From Heliopora coerulea (lineage: Eukaryota; Cnidaria; Anthozoa; Scleralcyonacea; Helioporidae): a DNA stretch of 64,000 nt. The DNA is taken from the NCBI GenBank assembly GCA_030142905.1, contig JASJOG010000035.1:744001-808000 (forward strand). The letters are read 5' to 3'. The notes beneath the pieces are model-generated. The model saw nothing but the letters and a program-made list of their open reading frames with translations. It ran no database searches and was not told where the DNA came from. Shown here piece after piece: positions 10,301 through 21,500 of this stretch. Position numbers and translations under genes: made by a program. How positions within the stretch are numbered: position 1 is the stretch's first letter; every line of letters starts with the position of its first letter.

Positions 10301-13108
10301 ATGAAAATGAATTCTTATTTCTATCTGGGAAAACTAAAAGTAATCTAAATCATGGTTGTTTGTACACAATAGGCTTGGAGCCAAAAGTTAGTGCAGATTG
10401 GGCACAACCAGACCCAACCAAGGAAGGGAAGGGATAAACCTAACTTCATTGTAGCTTTAACCTTTGTACAGTTCTGGTATATTTACAGGTATATGTAGGG
10501 TGGTCCTACATGTACCAGCCACAGTGGGTGAAGACAGGTGGTCTTTGTAACTTTTCCAAATAGAGATTTCAAAATTCACTTTTATGATGTGTTCTGTATG
10601 ATGAAGAATATCTAATATTGGTTTGTTTATATTTCATTTGGCATTCAATTATTTCCTCCAGGATTTAAAAACAGCACCCCACCTAAGATAGACAGAAGGG
10701 CTTTTTGGCTGAAAACAGAAGTATTCCTGGGGATCATCGGGACCTAGCAGCCTGCCAGGAGTTTGCTGTGATTAATTTATGCATAGTACTATGCAATTTT
10801 TCTTGATAGTGGGTGTAATGGCTCACTACTCTAAAGTTGGCTGGGAGAAATGCTATATTCCAAGCAAAAAATTGCCATCTATAATGAAAACCTGTATTAG
10901 TTCTATATTAGGTGACAAATAAGCAAATTGCAAGACCAGTTAGCTCAATATTGGCACTCACCTGACAAACTGTGGCACATTGGAAACAACATGGCCCAGT
11001 TCCTTACCCTAAAACACATAAAACATACAACATTTATTTATATAAATCTTTGGTCATTAATGGCTGTATGTATAGATAGTGGATCCTCTAGAACACATAT
11101 GTCAAACTCAGGCATGTGGGCCAAATCTGGCCTGCGGGATAATTATATTTGGCCCGCGAGATCACATCAAATGTGCATTAGAGCTGGCCCACCGCATGCA
11201 CCACTAATACTACAAATCCCAGAATGCTTTTCTAGTATGTTGGCGCACAGTCAAGACCTTAAAGACTTTAAAAGACTTTAAAAAGGAACTTGAAAGGATG
11301 CAGGGAGAGACATAATTTATTTTATTTATTAAAATAAAAAATGAATACCACTGATATGTCTTTTATTTCAAATTTAATTTCTCATGTGTTTGTTCCAGAT
11401 TCTGTGTTTAAGCAAAACTAAAGTTTGTTTCTATATAAAAAGGTCAAACATTACATATCAGTTGCAATTAATTTTTCAATAAATATTGAGTTTGGCCCGT
11501 GACTCTATCTCAGTTTTTAATTTTGGCCCACTGTGAATTTGAGTTTGACACCCCTGCTCTAGAACATTCGATTTCAATACTTAGGAGATAAAAAGGATTG
11601 ACAGAATTTCCTTTCACTGAAACTATCTCAACTAACTCTTTCCTGGTAGAATCAATCTTTTATTATTTTACTGTGGCTAATGCCAGAAGATTCTTCTAGT
11701 CAAGAGGAGATGTCCTGCTGGTAAAGGCATATAAATGTAGTTTTAATGTTTTTAGATTTATGCTCTGACTTTTGTGAGGGGGACTGTTTTTACTGAAATA
11801 TATTGGACTTCCTGAAAAAAAATGAATTTCACCATAGAATCTTTGAATTACTTAATCATATGCAGTGCATGATCCAGCTGTTTTCTACAATCTTCAAAGA
11901 AGGATGAACTAAAAATTCATCATACATACTGAAAACTTTATGTCATCCACTTTTGGTTATAAATTAGGTATGGTTATAAGCAAACAACTGGACTGCATGT
12001 TAACTCATCTGACCATGCCACATGAGCATAACCCTCCCCCAGTAAGTTTCTCCATAACAACAGTCATTTTAACAACAGTCATTTTAACAACAGTCATTTT
12101 AACAACAGTCATTTTAACAACAGTCATTTTATGGTCGTTTTCCCTGCTTACGCAGGGGTTGGCCAGTGGCTCTACACAGCAGCCTTCTCCATCTCTCCCT
12201 ATCCTTGGCATCTTCCCTTTTCAACCTGCACTCTCTCATGTCCTTTTCCCCCACCTGGTTCCATGTCATCCTCAGCCTTCCCCGTCCTCTCTTACCTTCC
12301 TTACCTTTACTAAGTTTCTCCATGGATTTAACATTTTCTCCAGGATGATCTTGGAGACAAGTGGGGGTGGGGAAACCACCCTCACTTGCTCCTTTTGTTA
12401 TGCCAGAGTGAGGCTGCATACTGTTATGGTATCAGTAATGCCAGACGATTTTACTCAGCTTAAGAGATAATGGGGTAGTGGCCCACAGGGTCATAAGTTG
12501 GACACCCCTGCTAGAAAGTATCAATCAAAGTTCTGACCTGTGCAAAAATCAACGGGAAGACCAGAGGTAGCCAGTTTACGTCAGCAGATATCTCAGACAT
12601 TTTAATGCTGTACCCAACAGTTGGTGACAGTTCTCGTAGTATTAACATCGCAAGAAGACGTAGTTTTTTCGGGCTATTTCCAGTTTCAATAATCATGTCT
12701 TTTAGCTGCTTCAGAAGTTCATCAGAAATGCTACAAATAAAACGTATTATCATTTTCAGATTTTCTTCCAGCGATACATTTTGATGATTCCCAAGATAGT
12801 TTTTTAACTGTTTCCCTTCACTTATACCCTACCTTCTTCGTTTTATTCGGCAGAAAAGGAAACGATAAAGATCCCTCAAAACAAGACAGCACTCCTCACC
12901 CCTTTTTCCAGACCCAATGCAAGTCATAGTTTTTCGACAGTGAGCAGCGAATTCTTCGTCTGAGAGCTCCCTAGCACAATCAAAACACGTTGAATAAAAT
13001 CATTAAATTCAATTTTACTAATAAAATAGGATTATATGCCTTTAAACGTGAAAAACACTACCTGCTTTTCAACACCAAGTTATTTTCTGTCGGTTTCGTG
13101 GCCGCCAT
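1352..13108 (-). CDS. AP5Z1: AP-5 adaptor complex subunit zeta-1, 3' end not found
   Basis: Helical-repeat subunit of the AP-5 adaptor, which in vertebrates acts on late endosomes/lysosomes with SPG11 and SPG15. Exons read on the minus strand: 13062-13108 (ATG), 12833-12970, 12538-12730, 8570-8756, 8215-8278, 7189-7713, 6341-6378, 4483-4648, 2907-2939, about 2351-2460, 1952-2035, 1798-1867, 1352-about 1497. Phases join for exons 1-3 and for 8570-8756 through 2907-2939. Recalled similarity to human AP5Z1 supports the call: LILRELSP near the N terminus, FYTVLNL, SFPDQFLNMHTFSVIRQW, YCYRLLKQS after a Ser-rich linker, VVEAVLLLDFFC, VNFCREN...FFPNLLK, LDLPCLSAAL. An exon near 10.07 kb (LQLYDGIHML) is probable but its acceptor is unclear. 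About a third of the expected protein is unplaced. A piece near 1240-1300 looks related but is out of phase as read. Confidence 0.85.
3444..3545 (+). mobile_element. Penelope-like end fragment with hammerhead-like core
   Basis: CTGAGGA, a TGTTGC/GCAAC stem and CGAAAC at 3444-3471 resemble a hammerhead core with one substitution in CUGAUGA. Downstream is the block TTTTTTGCTGGGC shared with the right arm of the 31.4-kb inverted repeat, then a CCTGG-type end near 3560. Interpreted as a pseudo-LTR fragment of a Penelope-like element. Confidence 0.5.
3826..4185. mobile_element. Short element with CAGGGTTCTGCCCA terminal inverted repeats
   Basis: Starts CAGGGTTCTGCCCA and ends TGGGCAGAACCCTG, a 14-bp perfect terminal inverted repeat. 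The GC-rich ends enclose AT-rich DNA with a T tract. A related copy in opposite orientation lies at about 22271-22533. No transposase, and a clean target duplication is not obvious (TACA on both sides, shifted by one base). The type is probably a non-autonomous cut-and-paste element, superfamily unknown. Confidence 0.65.
5430..5761. mobile_element. Perfect palindrome, 158-bp arms, hammerhead-like core
   Basis: Left arm 5430-5587 and right arm 5604-5761 are exact reverse complements as read, with a 16-bp AT-rich loop. Each arm holds CTGAAGA, a stem, then CGAAACGTCAGT (right arm 5622-5649, plus strand; mirrored at 5542-5569). The outer end carries CAATGCCCAGCA, shared with the insertion at 30.9-31.5 kb, and TTTCCGCCTGG follows at about 5773. 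Interpreted as a Penelope-like pseudo-LTR inverted dimer; an assembly fold-back is the alternative. Confidence 0.7.
5897..6220. repeat. AT-rich and GACA microsatellites
   Basis: TATAATATGTAAT-type repeats at 5897-6010 pass into GATAGACAGACA-type repeats at about 6115-6215. Simple sequence only. Confidence 0.85.
6780..7160. repeat. TTTTA/TAAAA-rich low-complexity stretch
   Basis: Repeated TTTTATTTTAA and TAAAATAAA words on alternating strands inside an AP5Z1 intron. Nothing else seen here. Confidence 0.8.
8860..9510. repeat. Long purine-rich tract
   Basis: About 650 bp in which the plus strand is strongly G+A rich (GGAGAGTGG, AAGAGGAG, GAAGAAGG words) without a fixed period. It lies in an AP5Z1 intron. 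The open frames on the minus strand here are a by-product of pyrimidine-rich sequence and are not genes. Confidence 0.8.
9820..9921. mobile_element. TTAA-ended MITE
   Basis: Starts TTAACCCATCAAGGGG and ends near AATAAGTTAA, with the internal word TGGCTAACACCAGACAATTTTAC. Members of this about 100-bp family recur at 37662-37764, 38133-38230, 38921-39025 and 61265-61409, with partial copies near 11.64, 12.43, 26.86 and 34.2-34.46 kb. Confidence 0.6.
11094..11556. mobile_element. hAT MITE with 8-bp target duplication
   Basis: The 8-bp duplication CTCTAGAA flanks both ends (11086-11093 and 11557-11564). The right end reads GAGTTTGACACCCCTG, so the terminus is CAGGGGTGTCAAACTC in reverse. The left end is a decayed version, CACATATGTCAAACTC. 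Internal TTGGCCCGCGAG and GGCCCACTGTG words recall the hAT/Charlie-type family. No transposase. Confidence 0.85.
12056..12131. repeat. 15-bp tandem repeat, five units
   Basis: TTTTAACAACAGTCA is repeated about five times nearly perfectly. It sits exactly at the 3' side of the minus-strand LINE coding remnant at 12129-12419, so it is probably that element's repetitive 3' tail. Confidence 0.9.
12129..12419 (-). pseudogene. LINE reverse transcriptase C-terminal remnant
   Basis: The minus-strand frame carries RGRLRMTWNQVGEKDMREC, then KREDAKDRERWRRLL. This matches the usual tail of non-LTR retrotransposon ORF2 proteins (GRP-x-TW ... DL ... ALDR-x-W). Only the last part of the protein is present, as expected from 5' truncation. 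It sits in an intron between the third and next AP5Z1 exons. Confidence 0.75.
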
Positions 13109-13163
13109 TTTGTTTGAACTTCGGACTATTCCGGAAGTTTGAAAATCACATGGTAGTCAATTA

Positions 13164-14781
13164 CCGTATTTCCTCTAATATACGCCGGGGGCGTGTATTA
13201 ACTTTTGAGGAAATTTGGTGCGGCGTGTATTGGAGGGAGGCGGGTAAAAGAGGGAGGCGTCTATTTTGCAATCAAACTCTTAACAAGCTCTGGGGCAAAA
13301 GTATGACAATTTAAGTGTTCCGCTACAAAGTTCGCATGCAAGGCTTCACATCTAAAAACAGGGCAAATTTAAAATAACTCTTGCTTTTATGAAGAATCAA
13401 ATTACTACAATGGTAGCAGGCTCATTCTGGAGGCAAATCTTGAAAGTCACATAAATTGGTTCAAAATATTTAATATTCATCAAAGAAGGCAATACTTAGG
13501 GATCGTAAACAAAGAAACTTAGAAACTCTAAACTTAAAATTCAACATCCAAATCATCTTCGTCTTTATCTTCATCGAGAAGGTGAAAAGATTCTGTTGCT
13601 TCTTCCCTGTCCGAATCGGTGATTTCAAACGGGTTTATCTGCAGCGATGTGTCATCAAGCATTGCTGTTTGGTTATTCAAAAAGGACAAACCAGCTGCGC
13701 AGGGTGAGCCTGATTTAAAGCAGTGAACTATCTCGTCTTCACTTCCATCTGTCTTGAGATTTAGACCACAGCTTTTGAAAGACTTCTTAATTAAATCTTC
13801 AGATAGGGCATCCCAAGATCCCAGAACCCATTCGACAACTTTGCGTCTTGGCGGTGGCTTCATGTTTCCACCAGCTGTGTATTCGTGAATACCATTACTT
13901 AGCCATTCGTCGTAACGATCAGTCAGATGTCCTTTGAATGGCTTATTCCATGAAACGTCTGGAGCTTGGATGTACTTCATACAGCCCCCTGGGACCACAA
14001 CAGAATCTACTTTGGCCATTTTGAGAGTCTTCCTCACTTCATTTGTTGTATGGCATTCGAACGAGTCCCATGCAAGCAAGCGACGACGAAATGCAAACTT
14101 TCCAATTACCGAATTAGCAAACTGTATAGTCAGTTCTTCGTTCATCCAGGCATTCGCTGATGAAGCAACACAGCAACGAGCTTTAAATTCGTCATTTAGC
14201 GCCTTGCTTTCACGCTTAGCACCACCAAACAACACGAAAATGATCTTCTTGTGGGTCACGTTCCCATTGAATTGTCCAGTCTAATACACTACTTTCTTGA
14301 AGCAGATAAGGGCAACTGTTTGGAACTAAAAGTCACCGGGAAACGCAAACGGGAAGTTGGACTGGTAGTTCCAGCCCTATTTATCGCTCTTACAACAAAG
14401 AAATCAACAGCAATAACTCTGCACGAAGAATTAAAGATGAGGAAAGAAAAACTGCTACACTTCGACTTCAAATACGAGCAAAAGAGTGAGGACATCAGAA
14501 AGACTCCATATTTTAATACAAAAGTTAATTGTGAATCTACCAAATGAATATTTTTTACACATGTATCTACAAGATTTTTAAAAAATTTTTATGTATAACG
14601 TTTTATATTCTCTTATTTTCCTGCAATTATTCTAATAAAACGCCGCTTTTGGAGGGGGGCGTTTACTAGAGGGGGCGTGTATTAGAGGGAGGCGTTTATT
14701 GTCATTTCTATATAAATTGATGCGGCGTCTATTAGAGGGCGACGTGTAATTGAGGCTAGGCGTATGTTAGAGGAAATACGG
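13164..14781 (-). mobile_element. Tigger/pogo-type DNA transposon relic
   Basis: Terminal inverted repeats begin CCGTATTTCCTCTAA on both ends, flanked by TA dinucleotides (13162-13163 and 14782-14783), the Tc1/mariner target signature. Subterminal GGCGTGTATTAGAGGG-type words repeat. Length is 1,618 bp. The internal coding region is the minus-strand transposase remnant listed separately. It inserted about 55 bp upstream of the AP5Z1 start codon. Confidence 0.9.
13534..14259 (-). pseudogene. Tigger-type DDE transposase, N-terminally truncated
   Basis: 241 codons cover the C-terminal half of the catalytic domain: AWMNEELT, LLAWDSFECH (second catalytic Asp), VVVPGG, DVSWNKPFK (Asn-Lys-Pro-Phe-Lys motif) and the trailing GLNLKTDGSEDE. 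The helix-turn-helix DNA-binding region and the first catalytic Asp block are missing; the DNA upstream to 14781 has no matching frame. IQAPDV replaces the usual IQPLDV. The product would be inactive. The frame itself is uninterrupted, suggesting an internal deletion rather than old decay. Confidence 0.85.
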
Positions 14782-14825
14782 TAGTCTCAGAATTTGCAGT
14801 CAAGACATGAGATTCTCGGAATGCA

Positions 14826-14900
14826 ATGGCGCACAGGCTCCCCCAATAATAAAAGTGGGGGGTTGGCCCCCCAATATTTACGGCAGTCGCTATTTTGTAT
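14826..14900. repeat. Dispersed repeat, copy 1
   Basis: A block with CCCCCAATAATAAAAGTGGGG and TATTTACGGCAGTC matches 39805-39870 (CCTCCCAATAATAAAAGTGG, TTTACTACAGTCCC). A later piece (CAGGAAATGGTGTTTCAGAG, about 15517) also matches about 39923-39945. The family is unknown; both sites look like remnants of one longer interspersed repeat. Confidence 0.6.
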
Positions 14901-14910
14901 AATGTACCTG

Positions 14911-14964
14911 ATTAGGGTTAGGCTAGGGTTAGGGTTAGGGCTTAGGGTTAGGGTTAGGGTTAGA
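14911..14964. repeat. Interstitial telomere-like TTAGGG tract
   Basis: About eight imperfect TTAGGG units, with GGCTAGGG and GGGCTTAGGG variants, in the middle of a gene-bearing region. TTAGGG is the canonical animal telomere unit. Could be a repaired break or an ancient fusion scar. Confidence 0.9.
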
Positions 14965-16093
14965 CCAAAACAATCTGCTATGAAGTGAATATTTGTTATT
15001 ATTAGGATTGAAATTAGTGAGTCTGTTTTAGGTTGTATTGTTATAGCATGACACTGGGGCGTAGGACACTAAAACGTTTAACATGTGCCTATGTTAAACT
15101 TTATTTAAAAACTAGGTTAAGGTAAAGAAACATTGTGTTATAATAATAGCGACTTAGTTATAACAAATCCTTAGACAATTTATCCTATTCTATGACACCT
15201 TGTACATAATTAGTTTTAATTGTTGTGTTAACTAATGACAATAAGCTTTAATCTTATTATTTTGGGTATGGTAGGCATTTTGGAAAACCAAGCCAAGGTT
15301 ACTGACTATTGTATAGCATTAATTTTGACCATTCACCATCATGGGCTTATATAAACACTCAAAAATTGATTCAGTTGGGGGAAGTGAAACAGCAATCGCA
15401 AATCATTTCCTGTTGACATGTACAATAAGATAAAATATTTTATTATATTACCATAAATGTTTAGTGTGTTACTGCTCATGATTTTATTTACTTTTGTTAA
15501 AACAACCCTCAAAATGCAGGAAATGGTGTTTCAGAGCCTTAGAAAATCAAAATTGTTCGGGAGAGCATGCCCCCGAGCTCCCTAGAGGGTCCTCGCACCT
15601 TCGGGGCTCGATCGTGCCCCCTCCAGTAATTAGTTGTTTCTTACGCCTCTGGAATATTTCTATGAAAACTAGAGCTTCGTATTCACGTAGTATTTTCCAA
15701 AAGAAGATAGAATAAAGTTTTAGACACTCAGTAGATTCCAACAAAAGAAACGATTTACAACTAGATTAATTAAAAATTTTCAAGTTCATGTGCAAAAATT
15801 TATTGGTCCTGTGGAAAGAATGCGAAATTTCCGAGATTCTTTTGCGAAAAACAAACAAACATACCAACAATCAATCAATCGAACAAGAAGACAGACAGAA
15901 AAACAGACAAACAAAAAACGGTTAAGAGCTCTGAAAACCTCGAAATGTTTGGAAACGATAATACAAATTTACACTTACATAGCTCATAACACCACAACGT
16001 TGGACCAGGTAACAGTGGAATGTACATGTAACTCTAACGGCCATATATGAAATAATGCAAAGAAGGAAACTAACCAAGTGAACCAACAATAAA
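14965..16093. other. Spacer, no gene seen
   Basis: AT-rich DNA. A GC-rich patch at about 15560-15630 (CCCCGAGCTCCC) belongs to the dispersed repeat shared with 39.9 kb. The small open frames at 15494-15715 and 15790-16050 show no recognisable motif or splice context. Confidence 0.6.
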
Positions 16094-16274
16094 AATGCAG
16101 TGCTGCATAGGCAGTGTGGAAATCGAAGTGAAATAATCAGAAAGGTTTGAGTACTGCCGAAATGTGAGAGTAGTTATCTAACGTTTCGAGCGAAGGCCCT
16201 TCGTCAGAGAGAAAACGTTAGATAACTACTCTCACATTTCGGCAGCACTCAAACCTTTCTGATTATTTCACTTC
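16094..16274. mobile_element. Hairpin insertion with 14-bp target duplication
   Basis: GAACCAACAATAAA occurs at 16080-16093 and 16275-16288. Between them is a long inverted repeat whose arms (from about 16124 and to about 16275) read CGAAGTGAAATAATCAG and its complement. The minus strand carries CTGACGA, a stem and CGAAACGTTAG (16183-16207), a hammerhead-like core. Target duplication plus ribozyme-like core suggest a retrotransposed Penelope-type fragment. Confidence 0.7.
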
Positions 16275-17212
16275 GAACCAACAATAAACATTGTCTGAGA
16301 AAAAAACTGTCTTTTTTTCAATTTGTGCTCGCTAACAACATGCATGCTGAAACGAATTTCATATAAAATGCAGTGCAGTGAGAATAACACCTCAGTTCCA
16401 ACCAATCAATATACTCCTAACGGAAAATGTGTAACTAGTGTTCAGTTATATCTTTATGAAAATACAAAAAGTATGAAACTAAATACTGAGTAGAAATTCA
16501 ATCTATCAACGGATTTCGGGAGCAGTCTCATTAAACCTAAATGTTTTTTTTTCCCGCACTATCTTTTCCTGTTGGGAGACAAGCAAGAGAAACGAAAATC
16601 AATATTGTCTGAGAGAGAAATGGTTCCCTCTTTTGGGCTCGCTAATAACATGCTGAAATGTGTAAAGAAACGCGTGGACAGTCAACCTCTCAACGGATAC
16701 CGGAAGTAGTCTTATTAAACCTAACCTGTTTTTTCGCACAATTTTCCCCCTTGTGAGGCAATATGGTAGACTGAATGTCTGGGGATGCACAAATCGTTGT
16801 GTTTTGTTGGGTATAAATGGTTCACACTGTCTTTCAATTTTCTAACAGAGCAATCAACTGGGCACCCTTTCGTTTACTAGCTTACAGCCCCCATTGTATT
16901 TCCCCTTAGTGTATTTCATGGCGACTTGCTGTGTTTGCCGTAACGAACCAGTTGGTGTCTTACTTTACCCTTGCAATCACGACGTCCTTTTGTTTGGATG
17001 TAGCAACATAGTTACACGTTTTGTGTTAGGAGTATGTTGATTGGTTCGAATTGAGGTGCTATTCTCACTGCACTGTGATATTTACCATATTGCCCGCAAA
17101 GTTTTACAAATTCAACAGAGCGCCACATTGTCTCTTTCGAATCTTAAGTCTTTACAGGCTGGTGCGCAATTTAACTAGGTTTAATAAAAAATTTTTACTT
17201 ATTAACCCTGGA

Positions 17213-17352
17213 CAAGTAATCCTCGACCCTCGACATTTACCCTCGACCCTCAACATTTTACCCTCGACCCTCGACATTCTACCCTCGACCCTCGACATAT
17301 TACCTCGACATCTCACTCTCGACCCTCGACATTTTATCCTCGACCCTCGACA
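17213..17352. repeat. CTCGACCCTCGACATTTTA minisatellite
   Basis: About seven units of 9-20 bp built from CTCGACC and CTCGACAT words, with length variation between units. Confidence 0.9.
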
Positions 17353-17408
17353 ATTACACAAACTCTTAAAAAATTCATAATTAACCAAAAACAAAAAAAA
17401 TCTACAAC

Positions 17409-17816
17409 GTGAAGAAGAGTTTAGATCCGGAGAAAGATGTCCTACCAATTTGGCTAATTTTCAGCTCAGTTTTTCATGAAGTTACCGGTTCGTTTGAGAA
17501 GCCAGGGTCCATCCAAACGTTGGAACACTGTCATACAACATTGGTACAATGTCGGCTACTAATTTCCGAAATCGATCAAAAGCAAACTTTCATAGAACGT
17601 TCTACTAAAACACCTTGCACCACGTTGGCCAATTTGGGGTGCTGTTTGTCACTGTTGGACCAACAAATGCAGTCAATGTTGTACAAGACTCGAACGTTTA
17701 GCTTGGCTTTCAATGTACACAATGAGCTTAAGATGAAAACTGGCACGTTCTACGATGACATGAAGCTGCCTGTCAATTCGCACGGACACCGATACGGGAA
17801 ATTGCCGGGACTGTAA
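17409..17816 (+). CDS. Unrecognised 135-codon open frame
   Basis: Opens MKKSLDPEKDVLPIWL and ends GKLPGL. No domain, signal peptide or membrane segment is clear. Amino-acid composition is protein-like, but the frame is short, no splice partner is evident and it follows a minisatellite. It may be chance or a fragment of an unplaced gene. Confidence 0.2.
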   Translation: MKKSLDPEKDVLPIWLIFSSVFHEVTGSFEKPGSIQTLEHCHTTLVQCRLLISEIDQKQTFIERSTKTPCTTLANLGCCLSLLDQQMQSMLYKTRTFSLAFNVHNELKMKTGTFYDDMKLPVNSHGHRYGKLPGL

Positions 17817-18513
17817 ATTACAGGAGAGTATTCATGATGTAATTTGGCCGGAATAAGCCTCGTGGCACGTTTGCAGATTTAGATCACCAGGGGATCGAGA
17901 CTCAGACGTATTGAAATCTGAGTACGATTATTTTTGTCATGGTTCTGTAATAATATAATGGGACTTCTTGATACGCCCAAAAAGAATAGTGGATACCACT
18001 CCAATAAAATACTTAGTGGATGACTGACTACAAGGCTCCTCAATTGATAGGTAACATAAACGTGACCGAAAATCGGCACTTTAAATCACACAAACAGATA
18101 CACACACAAAAAAGATGTGTCAGTATCCGAATGCAAATTCTGATTTCAGTTGTATCCCGTATCCTCATCTCTACAAATGGAAATAAATCTTAAGAAAGGC
18201 GCTTAAAGCTGCATTTGTTGGGAAAGTTCCCAATACTTTGAAAGAACACAATCTGAACCCAGCAGTACTGAACACAGCCCATAACTTGGAGGGTAGTCAA
18301 AAAAGTGTCTATAAAATTTTCTTTCACTCTGCAATTATGTACACATTCACTGGATTCTTAATTACAGCTGTTTATGAAGCCCACAGGCAGATTGGACCTT
18401 ATTAGTTACCATAAACAGGTAATCAACATTTCTGAACATGAGGAGTTCTTTCACTACATCCCATTAATTTGAGGAAAACATGGTCTGAGCTCAACGATCG
18501 CTTTGATGCTAGC

Positions 18514-21500
18514 TTATACATTGTTGCTTTTCCTTGAAACCGAATGTTCTTGTGATTTGCTTACGAGTTTCACGAAACACAGGCCACGCTTGGCTTCACC
18601 TTCAGCTTTCTTGATAAGTTTTTGCGACGCTCCACGCTCCCTCAAACTGGGTGAAGAAAACAACAGGAAACAAAAAGGAAAGTTCAGCACTTTAAGACAA
18701 AAAAGTTACTAGTTTCCGGCGGTTAATTGCTTAACAAAATTTTCACTCCAACCTTTTCACAACCGAGTTATCAGCACTTCCGAGAATCACGACAAACAAG
18801 GTTCCATCCGGTAGATTTTCGTGGATTTCAGACACATTTGCATCCATTTGTTGCAGCAAAAGCTAAAAATGGAAACCGTGGAGCCGGTGAGTCTGGGAAT
18901 CGGTGAATCGGAAAATTGAGAAAGCGGGGAACTCTTGCAAAAAAGCATATTTCTCCGTAACTTTTTAACCGCAAAGTTAGACCGCTTTGCTAACGCCGAG
19001 TTTCTTGCAAGGTAGACAGGTAGTCCCAGCCCACTCAAGGCAAACGATGAAAACAAACAAACAAGCTAATAAACAAACAAAATTAAACTAATTGTAGAAG
19101 AAACACTATACAAGTCAATTAATTAGCTGTCTATCAATTAATTAAATGATTGTCTAATTCCTCCTATTCTCCTGTTTAATGGTCTCACGATTCTCAAATA
19201 CGTTGTTTACCCTATTAAAATTAGCATTTAAGTTTGGTCTGATATCAATACCTTCAGCTTTTCTTTTCGAACAGTCTTGCTTTCTAAAAAAGACAAAAGA
19301 CACATCAAGCGATTTACCAACAGAAACTAGAATTAAACAAAAGCACAAGGACAACAATTCGGACTAACCGTCCGCATGACACAAAAACGATACGCGTTCA
19401 TTCGTCCAGTCAAATTCTGAGAAAATGCTTGAGAGCCTCCGATGGGTCTCAGAAACATTTCCTAAGGATTTGAGCTCGATGAACTTTTACATATCATCAG
19501 TCATAATTCCAGAATTCCACAAGTATAAGAATAATGCACAAAATTCACAACATAACAATTGCACATTCGCAAGAATAGTCTAGAAGCTTCTTACAAACAC
19601 CGTCAGTACACAAATTTGAGAGTATACAAAGTCAACCGTGAGATCAATAGTGCTTTAACATGAGATGATACCAACTTTTTGCCAAAAACTTTTGCCTGGA
19701 ATTTTTCAAAATCTGTTACACATATAAGTCGGAAAACAAGCTGGCTTTGACACAGGAACATGAATTGTCTTCAGGTCTCTTGGTTTCTACCTACCAGGCT
19801 ACCAATCAGTTTATCTTAAGCTATTCATCAGATGTATCTGTACATGCGACAGGATCTATATCAACGAAGTTAAACTACCAGAACTCATTTCCAAACCCCG
19901 TATCTTCAAGGTAACTTTGATTACTCAATCGCAACTTTCGAGAACAAAATTAAAACACTCAATCTTGAATAGTAATATAAGAGTGCCTGATTCCATGTAA
20001 ATCATAATTTTGTAAATAATTCAAATAGATTTAGTTCTTAATTTTTAGGATATATGTTTCTTTCTTGTAAATATAACATGTAGACTAGATGAGTTATGTA
20101 GCTGTGAAACATGGCCCTTCAAAAACCAGTAGAACACTGAAAGGCTACCTTGTCTACATAATTTTAAATACAAAAATCAAAAGACAAAATAAACCCAGGA
20201 GATTTAACAAACATCAAAAAACACTTTGCATACTCACCTTTGTTTAGGGAGTCCATACTGTGAAGCTGAGACCATACAAAATCATACTTGGGTAAAAGCT
20301 TAATGACATTACTGACAACCTGTAGAAATTAAACAAACTTGGAATTACTTTTAAATCCGACAAGTCTGCAACACACAGCAAAATAATACAGCTGCCAAGT
20401 GATCACCACTTTCAGCGAAGGAAAGACTGTAATATAAATTTTTTCAACATAACATCTACGTCAGGGGTGAAACCAGGGATTTCGAAGGGTATGGGGTCGA
20501 AGGCCAATAACAAGACACCTACGGGATGATTTTGGTGATTTCGAGCGCTGTTGATTGACGTGGCTTCGGGATTTGGGTACAAGAAAACTTGCTGACAGGG
20601 CATATATAAGACTTCCATCTACAACCCCCTCTACTTGCATCCCTGCACGTCTAATATAACCTACAAAATTACACGCTAATACTTACATCTTCATCAACCG
20701 TGCAAGGCACGGCATCGCTACTTCCAGAATACTGCTTGATATTTGAAGGCCTGTCGACAATAACTCCTGTTTGGAAAAACCAAAAACAAATTTTGTATGA
20801 AGGGAAACTCAGTAACGACCTTGCGACGACCGATGACTCTATTAGAGGTAAATAACAATCTTACTAAATGCTTAAACCTACATTACTAAAATGTAGAACA
20901 CTGCCTCGGCAGTGGTGAACGACGTGTAAAAAAGTCAAAATGGCAAGGGAATTGTTGAAACTTAAGAGAAGAATATACTGACGTTTCGAGGAAAGATTCC
21001 TCATCGGAGTGAAATGTCAGTATATTCCTCTCGAAACGTCAGTATGCAATGTATGTTGAAAATTTGGGCCATAAGATCTAAGACTTGAACGACGACATCC
21101 TTTAAACGTTCGACATTTAAAGAAACTACGGTTTACTGACCACCATTCTTAATGCTTGTGGGTTGTTGTATGACTCCTAAAACGCTCTTAAACGATTGTA
21201 GTCTCGGGTTGAATTCAATCTTAAGTAACATTGTTATTTTTCATTTGGTTTTACAAGTTGTAAAAAAGACCCATGAACCATTGTAACGCGAAGGCCTGTT
21301 GGGGGAGCACCCTTCAATCTTCAGCATTCTCACTTGAATGGGCGTAGTTAAGTTAACTCTTATAACAAACGTCCTCAGCTTATACAAACCTGTTTTTCTG
21401 GACTTTTCGGAAAGAACGTCAAATAAACTAGAAGATAAAACAAGACCCATCAAATGTATACAAAATAATATATTAAATGAGTCAAGCATGAAACGCAAGA

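Noticed and set aside
14289..14547. Overlapping open frames on both strands upstream of the Tigger transposase
   Set aside because: Neither resembles the missing helix-turn-helix or first catalytic block; treated as non-coding element interior.
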